Made by a program: the position numbers and the translations under genes | Notes under the pieces: generated by a model | Databases searched by the model: none | Seen by the model: the letters and a program-made list of their open reading frames with translations, nothing else | What the model was told of the DNA's origin: nothing | In this document: piece after piece, positions 10,039-21,418 of the stretch | Layout: each line of letters opens with the position of its first letter | How positions within the stretch are numbered: position 1 is the stretch's first letter | From: Portulaca oleracea | Taxonomy: Eukaryota; Streptophyta; Magnoliopsida; Caryophyllales; Portulacaceae | DNA length: 64,000 bases | NCBI GenBank assembly: GCA_029582165.1 | Contig: CM055876.1 | Coordinates: 22,716,817-22,780,816 of the forward strand | Direction: 5' to 3'

Positions 10039-11210
10039 CTATCCTTCCTTCACAGAAGAGCTACTAAGAACTCTCCTTACCACCAACATCTCCCCTTCGT
10101 CTGGTTCCTCAACCACCTCATCATAAACTGGATCACCTAAAGGTTCATTTTCAAGCTCCTCCTCCTCTCCTAGTTCTGATGCAACAAACAAGGCTGCTTG
10201 GTACTCAGCAAGAGATACCACTCGTTTATTAGGACATTCGGACGTAATGTGTCCAAGTCCTTGGCACCGAAAACATCTCCTCTTATCAAGGGGTTTGGGT
10301 TCAGTAAAGGTAGGCCTTTGTGGTGTATAAGGCTGAGGGTTTGGAGTAGGTTTAGTGGGGGTGTATTTGGGCTGGAAAGGTTGTTTTTGTGGGGTAAAGG
10401 ATGGTTTAGGGAATGTGTTTGCACGTGTTTGGGGTTGGTTTCTGCTATGAACCTCCTTCCCTCTACTCCTCCTTTGCAACTCCACCTTGTGAGCCAAAGA
10501 ACTCAACTCATCAAGGGAAGTGTAAGGGTGCAAGTCCACAACATTCCTCACTCTTTCATCCAAACCAAGAAGATACCTCACAAGTATTTGAGATTCATTC
10601 TCCTTAAGATCACACCTCCAAAGTAAATGCTCGAACTTCTTGGTATACTCCTCTACTGTTTTGCCTCCTTGAACCAACTGTTGAAGCTTCAAATAGTTAT
10701 CCTTAAGATAACTGGTTGGAAGGAACTTGGCTTGTAACTTCTCCTTCATTTTCTGCCATGAACGCACCTTATCCTTCCTAACAGAAACTCTCTTTTTCTG
10801 CAAATTAGTCCACCATATAGATGCATGTTTTCTCCATTTCAAAGCTACAAATTTTACCTTCTTGTCATCAGGAACGTCCTTTAGATCAAAGACCCGTTCT
10901 ACCATTTGCATCCAATCCAAGAAAACCTCTGGATCAAGGTTTCCCTCGAATTCTGGTATATCCACTTGAAATCAAGCCTTTCCTCCTTAGGTGAACGTCT
11001 CCCTCTTTGTTCACTGAGAATCTCCATTTCATCATCTCCAAACGGATTCCCCAAATCAGAAGCACCTCCATCCGAACCCTTAAACTCTTGGTTCCTCAAG
11101 TACATATAGTGCCTGAGTTGAGCTGTAAGGAATTCAACTCGTTTCTCCGGCTCTTCTTTCTCCCTTAGAACATCTTCGGGGTTTTGAGGTTGAACTTCAC
11201 CCGAAGACAT
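10039..11210 (-). pseudogene. Gag of element C (one frameshift)
   Basis: Translation starts at ATG 11210 (MSSGEVQPQNPED), with a short N-terminal coiled-coil-like segment (VEFLTAQLRHYMYL). Near 10965 the frame shifts, and the main Gag domain continues 10965-10039: IPEFEGNLDPEVFLDWMQ, HASIWWTNLQKKR and EEYTKKFEHLLWRCDL, then a Pro/Thr/Gln-rich linker. An intact zinc knuckle CFRCQGLGHITSEC follows near 10270, then the acidic stretch leading to EGEMLVVRRVL. Apart from the shift, the Gag is full length for this lineage (about 390 codons). Confidence 0.88.
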
Positions 11211-11270
11211 AGCTTTAGTTTCTTCTTCACACCAAATGAATCAAAACAAACTCACCAAGATGGTAAGCTA

Positions 11271-11282
11271 GCTCTGATACCA
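11271..11282 (-). promoter_or_regulatory. Primer-binding site of element C
   Basis: The minus strand reads TGGTATCAGAGC four bases after the end of the 5' LTR (11287). It is complementary to initiator tRNA-Met. Confidence 0.9.
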
Positions 11283-11286
11283 ATTA

Positions 11287-12323
11287 TGATGTATATAAGC
11301 TCACCAATGTACTGAATCAAGCAAGCTTATAACATCACAAGGACACCAATATCTCGGATAGCCAATAACCACAACCATATGATGCAATAAGCATCAAGGA
11401 ACGAAAAACAAATGAATGAAAAGATAGATACAAGTATTTCTTCACTTGTTACAGTACTTAAACACCTGCAAGTGAAAAGAATACCCGGGCAAGCTTGAAG
11501 GACCTCGTTTGGTTACAGAAGTGAATCACCTTCCAAAAGAGATCACAACAAGTCCACACAACACCACTAGATTGCCAAATCTAGCTACTGGAGTAGAAAT
11601 GAGAGTTTGAGAAACTCACAAACAAAAAGCTCAAAGCTTTCTTTGGTTTTGTATTTCGTAAGATATCAAGTTAAGTGGCCAATACAATGATACATATACT
11701 CGGCTGAAATAAGGGAAAAGGCAACCAAGCAAGCAAGCAAGGAGCTCAAACTAACTAGAGTGAGGTTTCCTAATGACGAAGAAACCTCCTAAACGTGGTT
11801 AATTAAGCTAATTACAAATGATTAAAGCTAATACATGCTTCACTATGAAGTACTCGACCATCATTGGACCAACCATTGGACGATCACAGCCCTCCACTTG
11901 GCACTTCCTCATTAGAGGATCTTCATTCACTTAGACTCCAATCCATGCAAGACAAGTGAAGAAACACAAGTGGTTTTGTTCCAAAATGGCGGGAACTCAG
12001 CAAGGAACTCCAATACTAATAGGGAAAACCGGACCTCCTGAGAAAAGACCAAAATGCCCTTGAAAACATGCCAAAATATCAAGGCTACCCAAGTAAAGGA
12101 CCTTTATCGCTGTCCAGATAAAGGACCTTGCCGCACGTCAAAAATAGAATAGTTGTGTAGGAGCCCGAATGACCTTCACTGTTGAGATATGGAGACAAGC
12201 TGTGAGGACATCACATGGGGTGAATGTCCTTGGCCTCCCTCGACACTAATGCCCTTCTTAATTATGCCCACCAAGTGTTAACACTCTTGAATCAACTGGA
12301 TTTGTGGAGGCTGATTCCCATCA
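11287..12323 (-). repeat. 5' LTR of element C (1037 bp)
   Basis: A direct repeat of 6594-7629 with a few substitutions. It ends GATTCCCATCA followed by the target duplication AGTGA. Confidence 0.93.
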
Positions 12324-12941
12324 AGTGAGTCCAAAAGGTTCACCCCACAAGATATTAGCCACGAAAATACGACAGAAGAGCTCCCTCTGACCGTTCAACA
12401 CGTGAGCTCAGTGGCTAAGGCTACATCAAACGCCATCCAACGTGAGGTCCAGTCTGTGGAATATCACGTGAACCCTACTGCTGCTCAAAGGGTTCGAAAT
12501 TCAGTTGTCTGTCACGCCAAGGGTACAATTGAGAAAGAAATTATTCATTCAAGTGCCCTAGTTATCGCAAAGAAGAAGGAAAGCAACTTGGTTCAGATTC
12601 AGTTAGGGATTACTGCTGCTTAAATCCCAAGAAGTCTCCTTGTATGGTTAGTCACACCTTGTGATCTAATCTATGTCTTTTTCAGTTATTATGAGACTTA
12701 TGAACTAGGTTCTGAAGTCCCGCATCAGCAAGTGTGTCTTGGACATCTTTATGTATAGCAAGAGTGAGAAAGATCAAAACATCCACATCATCACATCTCA
12801 CGTGGAAGCTACTGCAATTGATGAAACAACCTTGGTTCATGTGAAGGTCCTAATTCACATGAAGTTCCCAATTGAGGCCACTGAAGTTCTTGAACTTGAC
12901 CCTCCAAGTTTGAGGACAAACTTCTTCCAACAAAGGGGGAA
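12324..12941 (+). pseudogene. Decayed RT scrap and pol end of element B
   Basis: B resumes after C. Around 12640-12790 the bases still align by eye with the RT stretch around MPFGL...MNQVLK...SKCV...YSKSEKD (compare 250-440 on the opposite strand), but with many indels and without the YFDD codons. The sequence then jumps to the end of pol (PPSLRTNFFQQRGND) next to the polypurine tract at 12933-12941. RNase H and integrase are absent. The small plus-strand frames 12402-12623 and 12739-12984 are chance remainders of this decay. Confidence 0.65.
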
Positions 12942-13307
12942 TGATGTATTTTGGCCCACGCCAAATACATCCCTAAAGGCCTAAAATAAATTCCAAGGAA
13001 TAAGGTAAACTATGGAGGAAAACATGAGCATAGAGGCCCATAGGCCCATACATATTGTATGCTCCTTATTGCAAGAGGATGTCCAAACATCCTAGGGTCT
13101 ACAACAACACGCCAATCAAGCCCAAGAAAGGCCCAAGATCACGTCCATGAAGACCAATGTCGCCAATTGTGTTCTTTTTGGATGTATTTTATTTGATAGC
13201 TTTTATTATTTTGGTGTGTTTTAATTAATTAGGAGTAGGTAAATCTAGAACATTCTAAACTGTTCTAAAATGTTCTAGGAGGATAAAGTAAACGTGTGGT
13301 GTGTTAG
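12942..13307 (+). repeat. 3' LTR of element B, first part
   Basis: It matches 3403-3770. It is interrupted after GTGTTAG by element J, and the LTR continues at 24111. Confidence 0.92.
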
Positions 13308-14903
13308 TGATGTATAATGGGATCAAAGATTGTATCTTGATCAATTACACATCAAGGGAGACGTGTAACCAATCTCAACATGGGACACTTCAAGTGAATT
13401 AGGGTAAAAGGTAGGGTGCTTCATGAGGGAAAGATGGAGTCTTGGAGAGAATTGAGATGGAGAAAGATGAGATCTTTATGGAGTTTGAGAGAGGAGAGAT
13501 GGACGGAAAATAGGGGAGGACTTTGGGATTGACGTGAGGTCTTTTGTGAGGGAGAAGAGAGTATGGATGAGAGATTTGAGAGAAGGATGTTTGAGAGAGT
13601 AAGAGTGAGGGAGAGATTAGGGTTTGAGAGAGAAATTGGAGGAGACGTTTAGAGAGAGGGAAAAAGAGGATGAATGCATGAGAGAGATTTTGAGAGAGAG
13701 TGGCGTGAGATGGAGAGAATGAAAGAACGAAGATATTTTGGGTTTTTTGGTTTTTATGAAAATAAAAGACTTGTTTTTGGATTTTTGGTTTAATCAAACT
13801 AGAAAGAAAGAAAATGAAGAGAAAGATTTATCTTAACTATATTGATAGAAAGATAAAAGAAGTAATTATCTTAACTGTATTGACAGAAAGATAAGAACGG
13901 ATAGTTCTAGGTTTCTAACTTAAATCCACAAGAAAGACAACCTAGGGCTAACTTGATCTAGACCGCAACCTAGGATCAAGCTCTTCCTAACCACTTGGGT
14001 GCCATGCCAATCTGATAGAAGAAAGGGGTGAGTATATCCAAACACTCGAGAGAAAGCTAAAAGCTTAACTATTTTCATAATTCAAAGTTGGGTGTCTTTG
14101 AGAGGCTACAAGCCTAGCTATTTATACTACTAAAGTCCTAAACCTCCCAGGACTCTCAAGATTGGGGTGCAAGCCATCTTCTCCTACTAGGACTCTATTA
14201 CTTGGCATGCAAGCCAAGGACTCCTAATACTAGACACCATCTACTCCATCTCCTCCTTGGATTAGGACTCCTTATCCTAAGGGGAGTTGGTTACAAGAGA
14301 TAATAATCCTTTTAGGACTTGGCTTTCCTAATCTAAGTTAGATTAGTTACAAAATAAGCCAACCTTATCTAGGACAACATAGCTTGGCGCCAAATCTAGC
14401 ACACCACACGCCTATCACCCACACACAGACACACCTTCTAGATCATTCTAGAACATTCATGACTATTCTAGATTAATCTAGACTCCTACGACTTGGTGTC
14501 CAAGTTTATATATATTACTTGGCACCTCACACAACTGGAAATGTACATAAAACACTAGAAATGTAAAGAAATACATCAAAAGGCCAAAACTGTGAGCTTC
14601 TTCTTGAAATGGTCAGAAATGTGAAGTTCATCTCAAAATGATCAGAAATGTGAACTTCATCTTGAAATGGTCCAAACTGTGAAGTTCAACTTGGGCTTTG
14701 TACTTGGGCCTTTAGTTGTGGACTTGGAGGACATGGGATTCCTATCATCCTCTATGAATCTTGGGTCTCCGAAGGTGATCCCAAAGCTATGTGAGCCTTC
14801 ATTTCCTTCCATGAACCTATGGTCCCCAAAGGTGAGACCTAGGTAAAGCAGTTCTCCTTCATGGGCCTCTTTTGATGTTTTTGGCGGGGGCCAAAATACA
14901 TCA
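13308..14903 (-). repeat. 3' LTR of element J (1596 bp)
   Basis: In plus orientation it runs TGATGTATAATGGGATC...CCAAAATACATCA. It is a direct repeat of 22499-24105. It contains a GA-rich stretch (13430-13720 in plus orientation) and ACACAC runs near 14420. Its first 47 bases form an inverted repeat. At its right edge it codes for the C-terminal tail of pol (14657-14935). Confidence 0.92.
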
Positions 14904-14914
14904 TTCCCCCCTTG
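14904..14914 (-). promoter_or_regulatory. Polypurine tract of element J
   Basis: The minus strand reads CAAGGGGGGAA next to the LTR start TGATGTATTTTGG, the same arrangement as B (12933-12941). Confidence 0.8.
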
Positions 14915-15552
14915 TTGGAAAAAGTTTGTCCTCAAACTTGATGGGAGGAATGAGACCTCTTCGTTGGTCTAGCGGGGCTGGCCTCCATTATCTTCCATGA
15001 ATCTAGGATCACCAAACTTCTTCATGTAATGAATTTTGGGGCAGCCCTCTTGTGATAGAACAAGTTGAACTACTCCAACATTAACTCCAGAAGCATCACA
15101 CTCAACCCTCTTATCAAAATTTGGTAGGGTTAGGACCGGTGTGGTGTAGAGTTTATCCTTGATGACTTTGAACGCTTAATGGGTGGCTGGGCTCCATGAG
15201 AACTCCTTGGATTTCCATAGCTCGGTCAAAGGAGATAAAGTAGTATTGAAATTCTTCACAAACCTCCTATAGAAAGAGGGTAAAACGTGGAAGCTTCGAA
15301 CAGTTTGAATACTAGTTGGAGTAGACCACTCCTTTGTAGCTTTGATCTTTTCTTCACCATCCTTAATTACCTCAGTCGAAAGAGCATAGCCAAGAGAGTC
15401 TATAATGTTGATGAAGAAATAACACTTGGACGGATTACCATGCAGCTTCATGTGAGCTAAGGTCTCCAAAGCAGATTGGAGGTGAAAGTTGTGACCTTTC
15501 TCACTCTTGCTATTCACAAGTATATCATTAAAGTAGATAACAATACACTTGC
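14904..15552 (-). pseudogene. RT C-terminal half and pol end of element J
   Basis: From 15552 leftward the frame encodes RT from SKCIVIYFNDILVNSKSEK through RSFHVLPSFYRRF to SWSPATH, stopping at 15176. The catalytic box reads YFND, not YFDD, so a catalytic aspartate is replaced by Asn. The following bases show the start of RNase H (VECDASG), then jump to the extreme pol C-terminus (LRTNFFQQGGND). RNase H and integrase are therefore deleted. The N-terminal RT half lies at 21419-21886. Confidence 0.8.
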
Positions 15553-15732
15553 TGATGTATATTTGATGGCCATATACATCAAGGACATCAAGGAAGACAT
15601 CCAATATGCATCATAGGGGCCTAATACTCGGTTATATGGCAAAAGAGTATCATTCACTCAAGTATCGCACTTGTTTGAATGGTTTCAACAAGGGCAGTTT
15701 GGTAATTTACTCTATAACTCTAGATACATGCG
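15553..15732 (+). repeat. 5' part of a D-type LTR inserted in J's RT
   Basis: It starts TGATGTATATTTGATGGCC after CTTGC (15548-15552) and follows the full solo copy at 58343-59376 almost base for base, up to ACATGCG. There the Athila-type LTR of K begins. The remainder of this LTR is missing. Confidence 0.88.
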
Positions 15733-17166
15733 TGATAGGCCGCAAGTGCACGGGTGAAATTGTAGCATAAATCAAGGTCGTTCCCACAGGGACTTTTCCT
15801 TTCAACGCACTGAACTAGCCTCCTAGTTGATCGCTAAGTCGATCCGGTTTTTGTTTTGAATCAACTAAATCTAACTCTAATCACAATCAAGGTCTAAACA
15901 AACGAATATTCACTAAATTATTCTGATTTAATCAAGGTAAAAAGGCGTTCAGGGGATGAAACCTAAGTCAAATAACGAATCAACGATGTGGATTGAACTT
16001 TCATTTCATTAATTTGCACAATCAAGGTTCGATAATCGCATAGAATACTTCGCAATGAGATTTTGTCACTAGAGCGAATTGCCAAGACTAACCAAGCACC
16101 TATTTTCGTGGTTATTTTGATTTAGTCAAGATTAAAGATCTAATTATCTCAAGAACCCTAGTTAAAATTTCTATGTCTAGATAATTTTAACTAGTTTAAA
16201 CTAGGTTTTCGGGCAATCAAACTTCTCCTTTCGGTACTTCATTCAACAACCTATTAACTTGCAATTGGTGATCAAGCAAAAGCAATAACGATTCAATTCA
16301 AAGACCAAATAGATTGAAACAAACTAGATTCATGATAATTCAATCCAACAAAGTCAATTCATCAAGCAACTTCAAAGGTTCATCCCCTAAACTAAAAGAA
16401 CTACTCACAATTCATGTTCTACAAAGCAATTGAAATCTATTCTAGAAAGCATATGAAAATCTATGAGAGAATGAGAAATAAACCCAAGTGAAGAACAAAC
16501 TTGCTAGGAATCAACAATGGAGGACTTTTGCTCCTCCACTTCAAAGTATGTTCAAGTTGCTCCTCGATCTTCAATCTTCTCTCAATATTCAATGGTGGAA
16601 TGGAATATGGATGATAAATGATATGATTAGGGCATGAAATGGATGATGGTCGATGATGATTCTCCTCTTCTCGGCCGGAAATAAGCATAATATAGGCCAA
16701 TAGCAACTAAAAACCGCCGAAAATGAAAAGACAGGAGAGACACGGACCGTGCCAGGGTAGGCACGGACCGTACCCCATGTGACACGGACCGTGCTCCCTG
16801 TGACACGGACCGTGTCAGCTCACTGCTTGTATTTTCTCACTCTCTGGCCATAGACACGACCCGTGCTCTTCCTGGGGGCACCCCGTGTCACTGCTTTTTC
16901 GGGCCTAGGAGTACTTTGGGCCATTGTTTGGGCCTTGGGAGATCCAACATCTCACTTCTTGGTCCTTTAAGCTCATAACTTGGATCTACACTTGCTTTTT
17001 GGGCTCGGTTTACATCGATTCTTCAGAAATTCCCTACAAAACTCACCAAACTCCAAACCAAGTGTAATATGGGAAATTCGGGTATAAAATAACATAATCA
17101 AATCAAATATTCCCCAAATTCTCATCAAAACAACCAAGTTCTCATATATACAAGAAGTACTTATCA
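15733..17166 (-). repeat. 3' LTR of K (1434 bp)
   Basis: It is bounded by TGATAGG and TTATCA and preceded by ATGCG at 15728-15732, the likely left half of a target duplication whose partner was lost. A palindrome array lies at 16741-16892. No coding region is seen. Confidence 0.8.
16741..16892. repeat. CACGGACCGTG palindrome array in K's LTR
   Basis: Four close copies of CACGG-A-CCGTG (about 16741, 16762, 16783 and 16804) are spaced about 21 bases apart. Two decayed copies follow to 16892. Confidence 0.85.
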
Positions 17167-17205
17167 AAATCCCCCATGCTTAGTCCTTGCTTGTCCCTAA
17201 GCAAG
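17167..17205 (-). promoter_or_regulatory. 3' polypurine tract of K with adjacent hairpin
   Basis: The minus strand reads CTAAGCATGGGGGATTT directly before the LTR. Ten bases upstream lies a 7-bp stem hairpin (17186-17205: CTTGCTT / AAGCAAG, six-base loop). The same module recurs at 18963-19003. Confidence 0.7.
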
Positions 17206-18962
17206 TCCAAACTCAAAAGAAAAGGCAAAGAAAGAAAATGAAAGAAAATAAAAGAAAACGGGACAAAAAGACTCAAAGAACTCAAAGTAAAAGTAAAAAG
17301 ACTCAAAAGTAAAATTTAACAAAAACGAAAATTTTTATTTAATTACAACTCCGCAGGATGGCAATGATAGATCATTCAATCAACCCAATCTAATCTAAAG
17401 TATAGCCCAAGAGTGAAAAAGAAACCAATTTACACAAGTAAATGAAGACAAATTATTCAAGAATGGTACTCATCAAGTTTAACCAATCACCCTTAATCAC
17501 CGAATGAGATAAGAAGGCACATGTTAAGCATGAAACTAGGCAAGAATGAAGAGCAAACTCACTTTCTGGAAATGTGGAAACACTCCTCTCATGTGTTTAA
17601 ATATGAAAAATCATTAAAAGTCCGCTCAAATACTCAAACCAAAGCCACAACCAACCACGTATTTGCTAAGAATTTCAACTCTCCACCGCAATTTACAAAG
17701 CAACAATGACAATCAAGAGGACTTTCAAGGGTTGTAACGGGGCTAGGGTTAAAGGTAAGGAGTGGAAAATATTTGGGAATTGTGGAGCTAAAAGCCAAAG
17801 CTTGAAATTATGTCGCACCAATTCAACATACATACAACCTCACCACTTAAAATCAATCCAAATCAACCCCACAAACAATTGGAAACTTACCTCAAAACAA
17901 AAGAAACACAATGTCAAACACTTTATTCTTTTTTTTTCTTCTTTTTTCCGGAATTCTCCGATTTTTTTCTTTTTTTCACACTTTTTCTATATTTTTCTTT
18001 TTTTTTTCTTTGAATAAAACACACACAGAAACAAACAAACTCACACTTATATACAACTCACTAGGCAAGTTCCAACTCTACCCAACCACTTCAATGTTCA
18101 TAATTTGGGGAATCAAATCAATATTTACAACTCAAACCAATTCCCCATCACAAACCAAACCACCAAAGTAACCTTAATCAACCCAACTTCATACTCAACA
18201 CATTTCAAGCAATGGCTTAAGGGTAGGAAGTACATAATCGGCCAAGGCTCATAATATGGGTTCAAGAAAAGAAAAGGTCAAGGCAAGAAAGGGCTAACTA
18301 AGGATATTCTGATGTAAACGGGTGGTCAAGGCTTGCGGATTCAAATCCTAATGCCTCTATCATCTTGTCAATGTACAACGCATAGCAATTTCAAGGAGAT
18401 GCAAAGCAAATGAAGGAGGATGCCACAATGGTGAGTCACTCATGGAAATTAGACTAATAAAAATGATTAGTCTTTTCTTTAAGGCTTATGTGGACTCATG
18501 GGTAGCGCTCAACAATCATTACCCAGTTTGAAAGATATGCATATGCACAACTCACTCTTGAAATAGTGACAAAAGTAATCGATCTCATTTTCCTAGCACA
18601 ATTCTCACAACATTTAGCTTCACAACTCATGTCAATTCACAGTCTTTCACAAACGGGCTATACAAGATCAAATCAAGTCAAAAGAAAACTATCTCGCCAA
18701 ATCCTATATCAAACAGTCTTTTTTTAAAATTTTTCTAAATTTTTCTATTTTTTTTCTTTTTTTTCAATGACCTTTTACAAGACTCAAAATGAAAATAAGA
18801 AAATAAGAAAACGAAAACAACCTACAAAAAGAAGAAATCAAAAACTACAAGAAAATCTAGAATACAAAGAAAGTAAAATCAAAACAACAAAAGAAAAAGA
18901 CTCAAAACAAGTTTAAAAAAAAACGACTCAAAACACACATATCCACAATAAGTTACACAAAT
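17206..18962. other. Non-coding 3' region of K between two polyG modules
   Basis: It is A-rich with poly-T/poly-A tracts (17925-18015, 18718-18770). The small plus-strand frames here are low-complexity Phe/Ser runs. I see no gene. Confidence 0.7.
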
Positions 18963-19003
18963 CCCCCCCCCCCCATGCTTAGACGAAGCATTGTCCGCAA
19001 TGC
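18963..19003 (-). promoter_or_regulatory. Second polypurine module of K (G12 plus hairpin)
   Basis: The minus strand has a hairpin GCATTG-CGGA-CAATGC (18988-19003), then CTAAGCATGGGGGGGGGGGGAT. The CTAAGCATGGGGG text is the same as in the 3' polypurine tract 1.8 kb away. It lies just downstream of the env-like stop. Confidence 0.7.
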
Positions 19004-19112
19004 GAAACATCACTCGAGAAGCAAAGGAAGAAAACACAAAGAGGTAATCATGGAGGTGGAGGAGGGGGTGGGTTGCATGTATGGTTAAGCTGCCAATCAC
19101 GAACGGATCGCA

Positions 19113-20238
19113 TCAAGGCAAGCACTCATCTTGACTACGCTCAATCCTACCCTGGGAGTCTCGAAGGGCTTGAAACTCAAGCTCACAATAAATTTGGAGG
19201 TCGTTTAGCCTCTCTTCAAGGGTAGGCTCACCATCACCCTCATCACTGTGCTCATCGCCATCGCCACTCTCTCTCCACCCTCTCGGATGGCTAGTGGAGC
19301 CTCAAAATCGGGCTGGTTTGGGTCCATGGGAGGGAGAAAGAGGATGTTAGGGACATGTTGGATGGACACATGATCATGGGGAAGCCGCATCTTCTCATTG
19401 TTAGGGTACCGCCACAAAACAGCAGCCCCGTCCAATGTACACATTTTCATAGAACAAAAGGTCTTAGCATCCAAAAGCAAAGGTCCACCAACTAAATCTC
19501 GCTGATGGCGAGCAGGGTCCCAACCAAAATGTCTCGCTAATACAGTTAGTAGACCCCCCATAACAATATCCCCCTTCCCCAGGCTAGCATGTCGCTCTAA
19601 GTGAAGAGCAAAGAGGGCAGCGGGGTTAACATCAGGCTGGGCATAATACATCCCCCACAACACAAAAAATTCAGCCTTAGATGCAACATTCATGCTATCA
19701 CCACGACCAAACATACCACAGGATAGAATCCGCTGAACAACCCGAAAAGTCGGATTGCGGATGGCAGTGCATTTAGACTTGCGAGGGTTATAATCAGTCC
19801 TAGTAGTAAGGAACTGCCAAAATGCTTTGGGGTTCCATACATCATCATCAGGCATCTCTCGCCTCCCTCGATCAGTTATGACAGGCAATTGAAAAATCTC
19901 AGCAAATGCAGTCAAAGTGAGGGAATGGGTCTCCTCATCGATGTTAAAGCTAATCAAACCGTCCCTAGTGGTCAAATCTACTTCGAAGGTGCTAACCATT
20001 CAACATCAGTTAACATAACAGTCGCAGCCAAGAAGGGTTCATGCATATCTCCAGTGGCTACGACTTTCCGCTTGCTCAAAGCAAGGTAACGGTCATACAT
20101 TTCACCTTCAAGATTGAATGGATTGTTACCTCGATTAGGCCGTGACGAGCGCGCACCTTTGTCCTTCCCTTTGCCTCCATCAGCCTTCCGCCTCTTAGAA
20201 GACGGCTCCTCTTGAACTGGACCTTTACCCCTAGCCAT
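19113..20238 (-). pseudogene. Athila ORF1/env-like protein of K (two frameshifts)
   Basis: Translation starts at ATG 20238 (MARGKGPVQEEPSSKRRK), a basic N-terminus like L's MGRGKRSR. A one-base shift near 19990 leads into a 264-codon frame (19999-19205) with the blocks FAEIFQLPVI, WNPKAFWQFLTTR, RILSCGMFGRGDSMNVASKAE and LGKGDIVMGGLLTVLARHFG, typical of the ATHILA ORF-1 family (Pfam PF03078, from memory). A second shift near 19280 restores an acidic linker and a short coiled-coil-like tail ending at 19113. The role of this protein is unsettled: it occupies the envelope position but I see no clear signal peptide or membrane anchor. Confidence 0.78.
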
Positions 20239-20280
20239 CCTTCGATAACAAAGGGTTACAACAGTGTTAGCTATATACAA

Positions 20281-21140
20281 AAGTGCAAAAGACTCAAAAT
20301 CGATGGAGTTAGTTTGTACGAACCATCATTGACTCAAAAACGAAACAAAGAAACACGAAACTTAGACTCCTAAGACAAAAATCTAACAAAGAGGTAAGCT
20401 AAAACAATATGTACATCCTAGCAAACCAAACAAATCAAACTCAAAATCAACACTACTTAAAAACACTACAATGGTGAAGAACCAACTATATACAAATCAC
20501 CACCATGACTAAACTAAGCTAAAACTAAAGCAAGAAACAAGTTAACTATACACAATGACTAAATTACTACCACCAAAACGCAATGTATATACATCCAACC
20601 AAGTATACATACTAATTCTTGAGACAAACCACACCAAATTCACAACCAAACCAAACCCAAAGCATAGCAATTGGCTCTTCAAACAATTCAACCAAGACAA
20701 GAGAAATCAAAGTTGAACAATTGAAACAAAATTAGCAATAGGGTTCGAATTAACCTCAAGAATTGAATAGGGCATCAACCAAATCAAATCAAACCAATTA
20801 AGCACAAGAAACCCTAAATTCAAAAACCAAAACAAAACATCTCAAAAATCAGCAAATTAAGCAAAGAAAACTAAAAAGAAACAAGAATCAAACCTTGTAC
20901 AAGAGAAATTGAGAAGAAAGTGAAGAGTGGAGTTGGGAGGGTTTGGGTGTGCGTGAAGTATGGCGCTGGGCGAGTGTTGCTGCTGGCAAGGGATGAGCGT
21001 TGGTGCTAGAGCTGGGCGCTCGTGGTTGGACGAGTGTGACGCGAGGGTTGTGCGAGTGTGTGCGCTGCTGTGTGGGAGGGAGTGCCGTGCGAGAGATGGG
21101 GGAAGGGCGAGGGAGGAGCGAAGGAGAAGAGGAAGAAGGG
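20281..21140. other. Non-coding stretch of K upstream of its env-like gene
   Basis: A-rich to about 20880, then GC-rich. Minus-strand frames at 20857-21369 (Ser/Pro-rich) and their plus-strand counterparts are compositional. No gene is supported. Confidence 0.65.
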
Positions 21141-21311
21141 CACGGACCGAAACAAAAGGAAACCAAACAGTCCCCCCCCTTTTTTTTAGGGTTTTCGATG
21201 GAGGCATGGACCGTGCCTCCCTAGGCACGGACCGTGCCTCACCTACCTGATCAATTTCTAAGTCTCTGGAGGGGCGCACGGACCGTGCCGAAGTAGGCAC
21301 TACCCGTGCCC
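21141..21311. repeat. CACGGACCGTG palindromes in K's interior
   Basis: Copies lie at about 21141 (half decayed), 21204 (CATGGACCGTG), 21225, 21277 and 21297 (decayed). The motif is the one found in K's LTR, here in the region between pol and the env-like gene, as in element L. Confidence 0.8.
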
Positions 21312-21418
21312 CCTTTCTTTCACCTTGCAACGACCTGAGTTCGATCCCTAAATCTCCCTCAACTCTCAACTATGCATTTTTTTCTTGAATTCTCTCATTT
21401 TTTTTAATTTTTTTTTCT

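Larger units (their letters stand above)
6594..12323 (-). mobile_element. Element C: complete but defective Ty3/gypsy retrotransposon nested in B
   Basis: Its two LTRs (6594-7629 and 11287-12323) are nearly identical, and the flanking duplication AGTGA (6589-6593, 12324-12328) is perfect. Length is 5730 bp. Primer site and polypurine tract are in place, and the coding order on the minus strand is gag, protease, RT, integrase. The near-identity of the LTRs (only scattered differences seen by eye) makes it one of the younger insertions. Confidence 0.95.
15733..21418 (-). mobile_element. Element K: truncated Athila-type retrotransposon (3' half)
   Basis: K begins with an LTR (15733-17166, TGATAGGCCGCAAG...GTACTTATCA). 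After it come a polypurine tract, a long non-coding stretch and the Athila ORF1/env-like gene (19113-20238). A non-coding region with CACGGACCGTG palindromes completes it. Gag-pol and the 5' LTR are gone. The right edge near 21418 is a T-rich junction with J's RT. Confidence 0.82.

Noticed and set aside
10198..10626. 142-codon plus-strand frame
   Set aside because: It is opposite C's gag linker and knuckle region, which has clear family motifs on the minus strand.
12402..12623. 73-codon plus-strand frame starting MSSVAKATSNAIQ
   Set aside because: It is part of B's decayed pol. It has no counterpart in other elements and continues into an RT scrap in another frame.
13399..13797. 132-codon minus-strand Ser/Leu/Phe-rich frame, repeated at 22590-22988
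   Set aside because: It repeats only because both J LTRs carry it. It is a purine-rich LTR segment, and the frame is broken in the J' copy.
17706..18171. Plus-strand Phe-rich frames
   Set aside because: They are poly-T tracts in K's non-coding 3' region.
20857..21369. Minus-strand Ser/Pro/His-rich frame of 170 codons in K
   Set aside because: It overlaps the palindrome array and GC-rich spacer, has no domain, and its plus-strand counterparts are equally open, so composition explains it.
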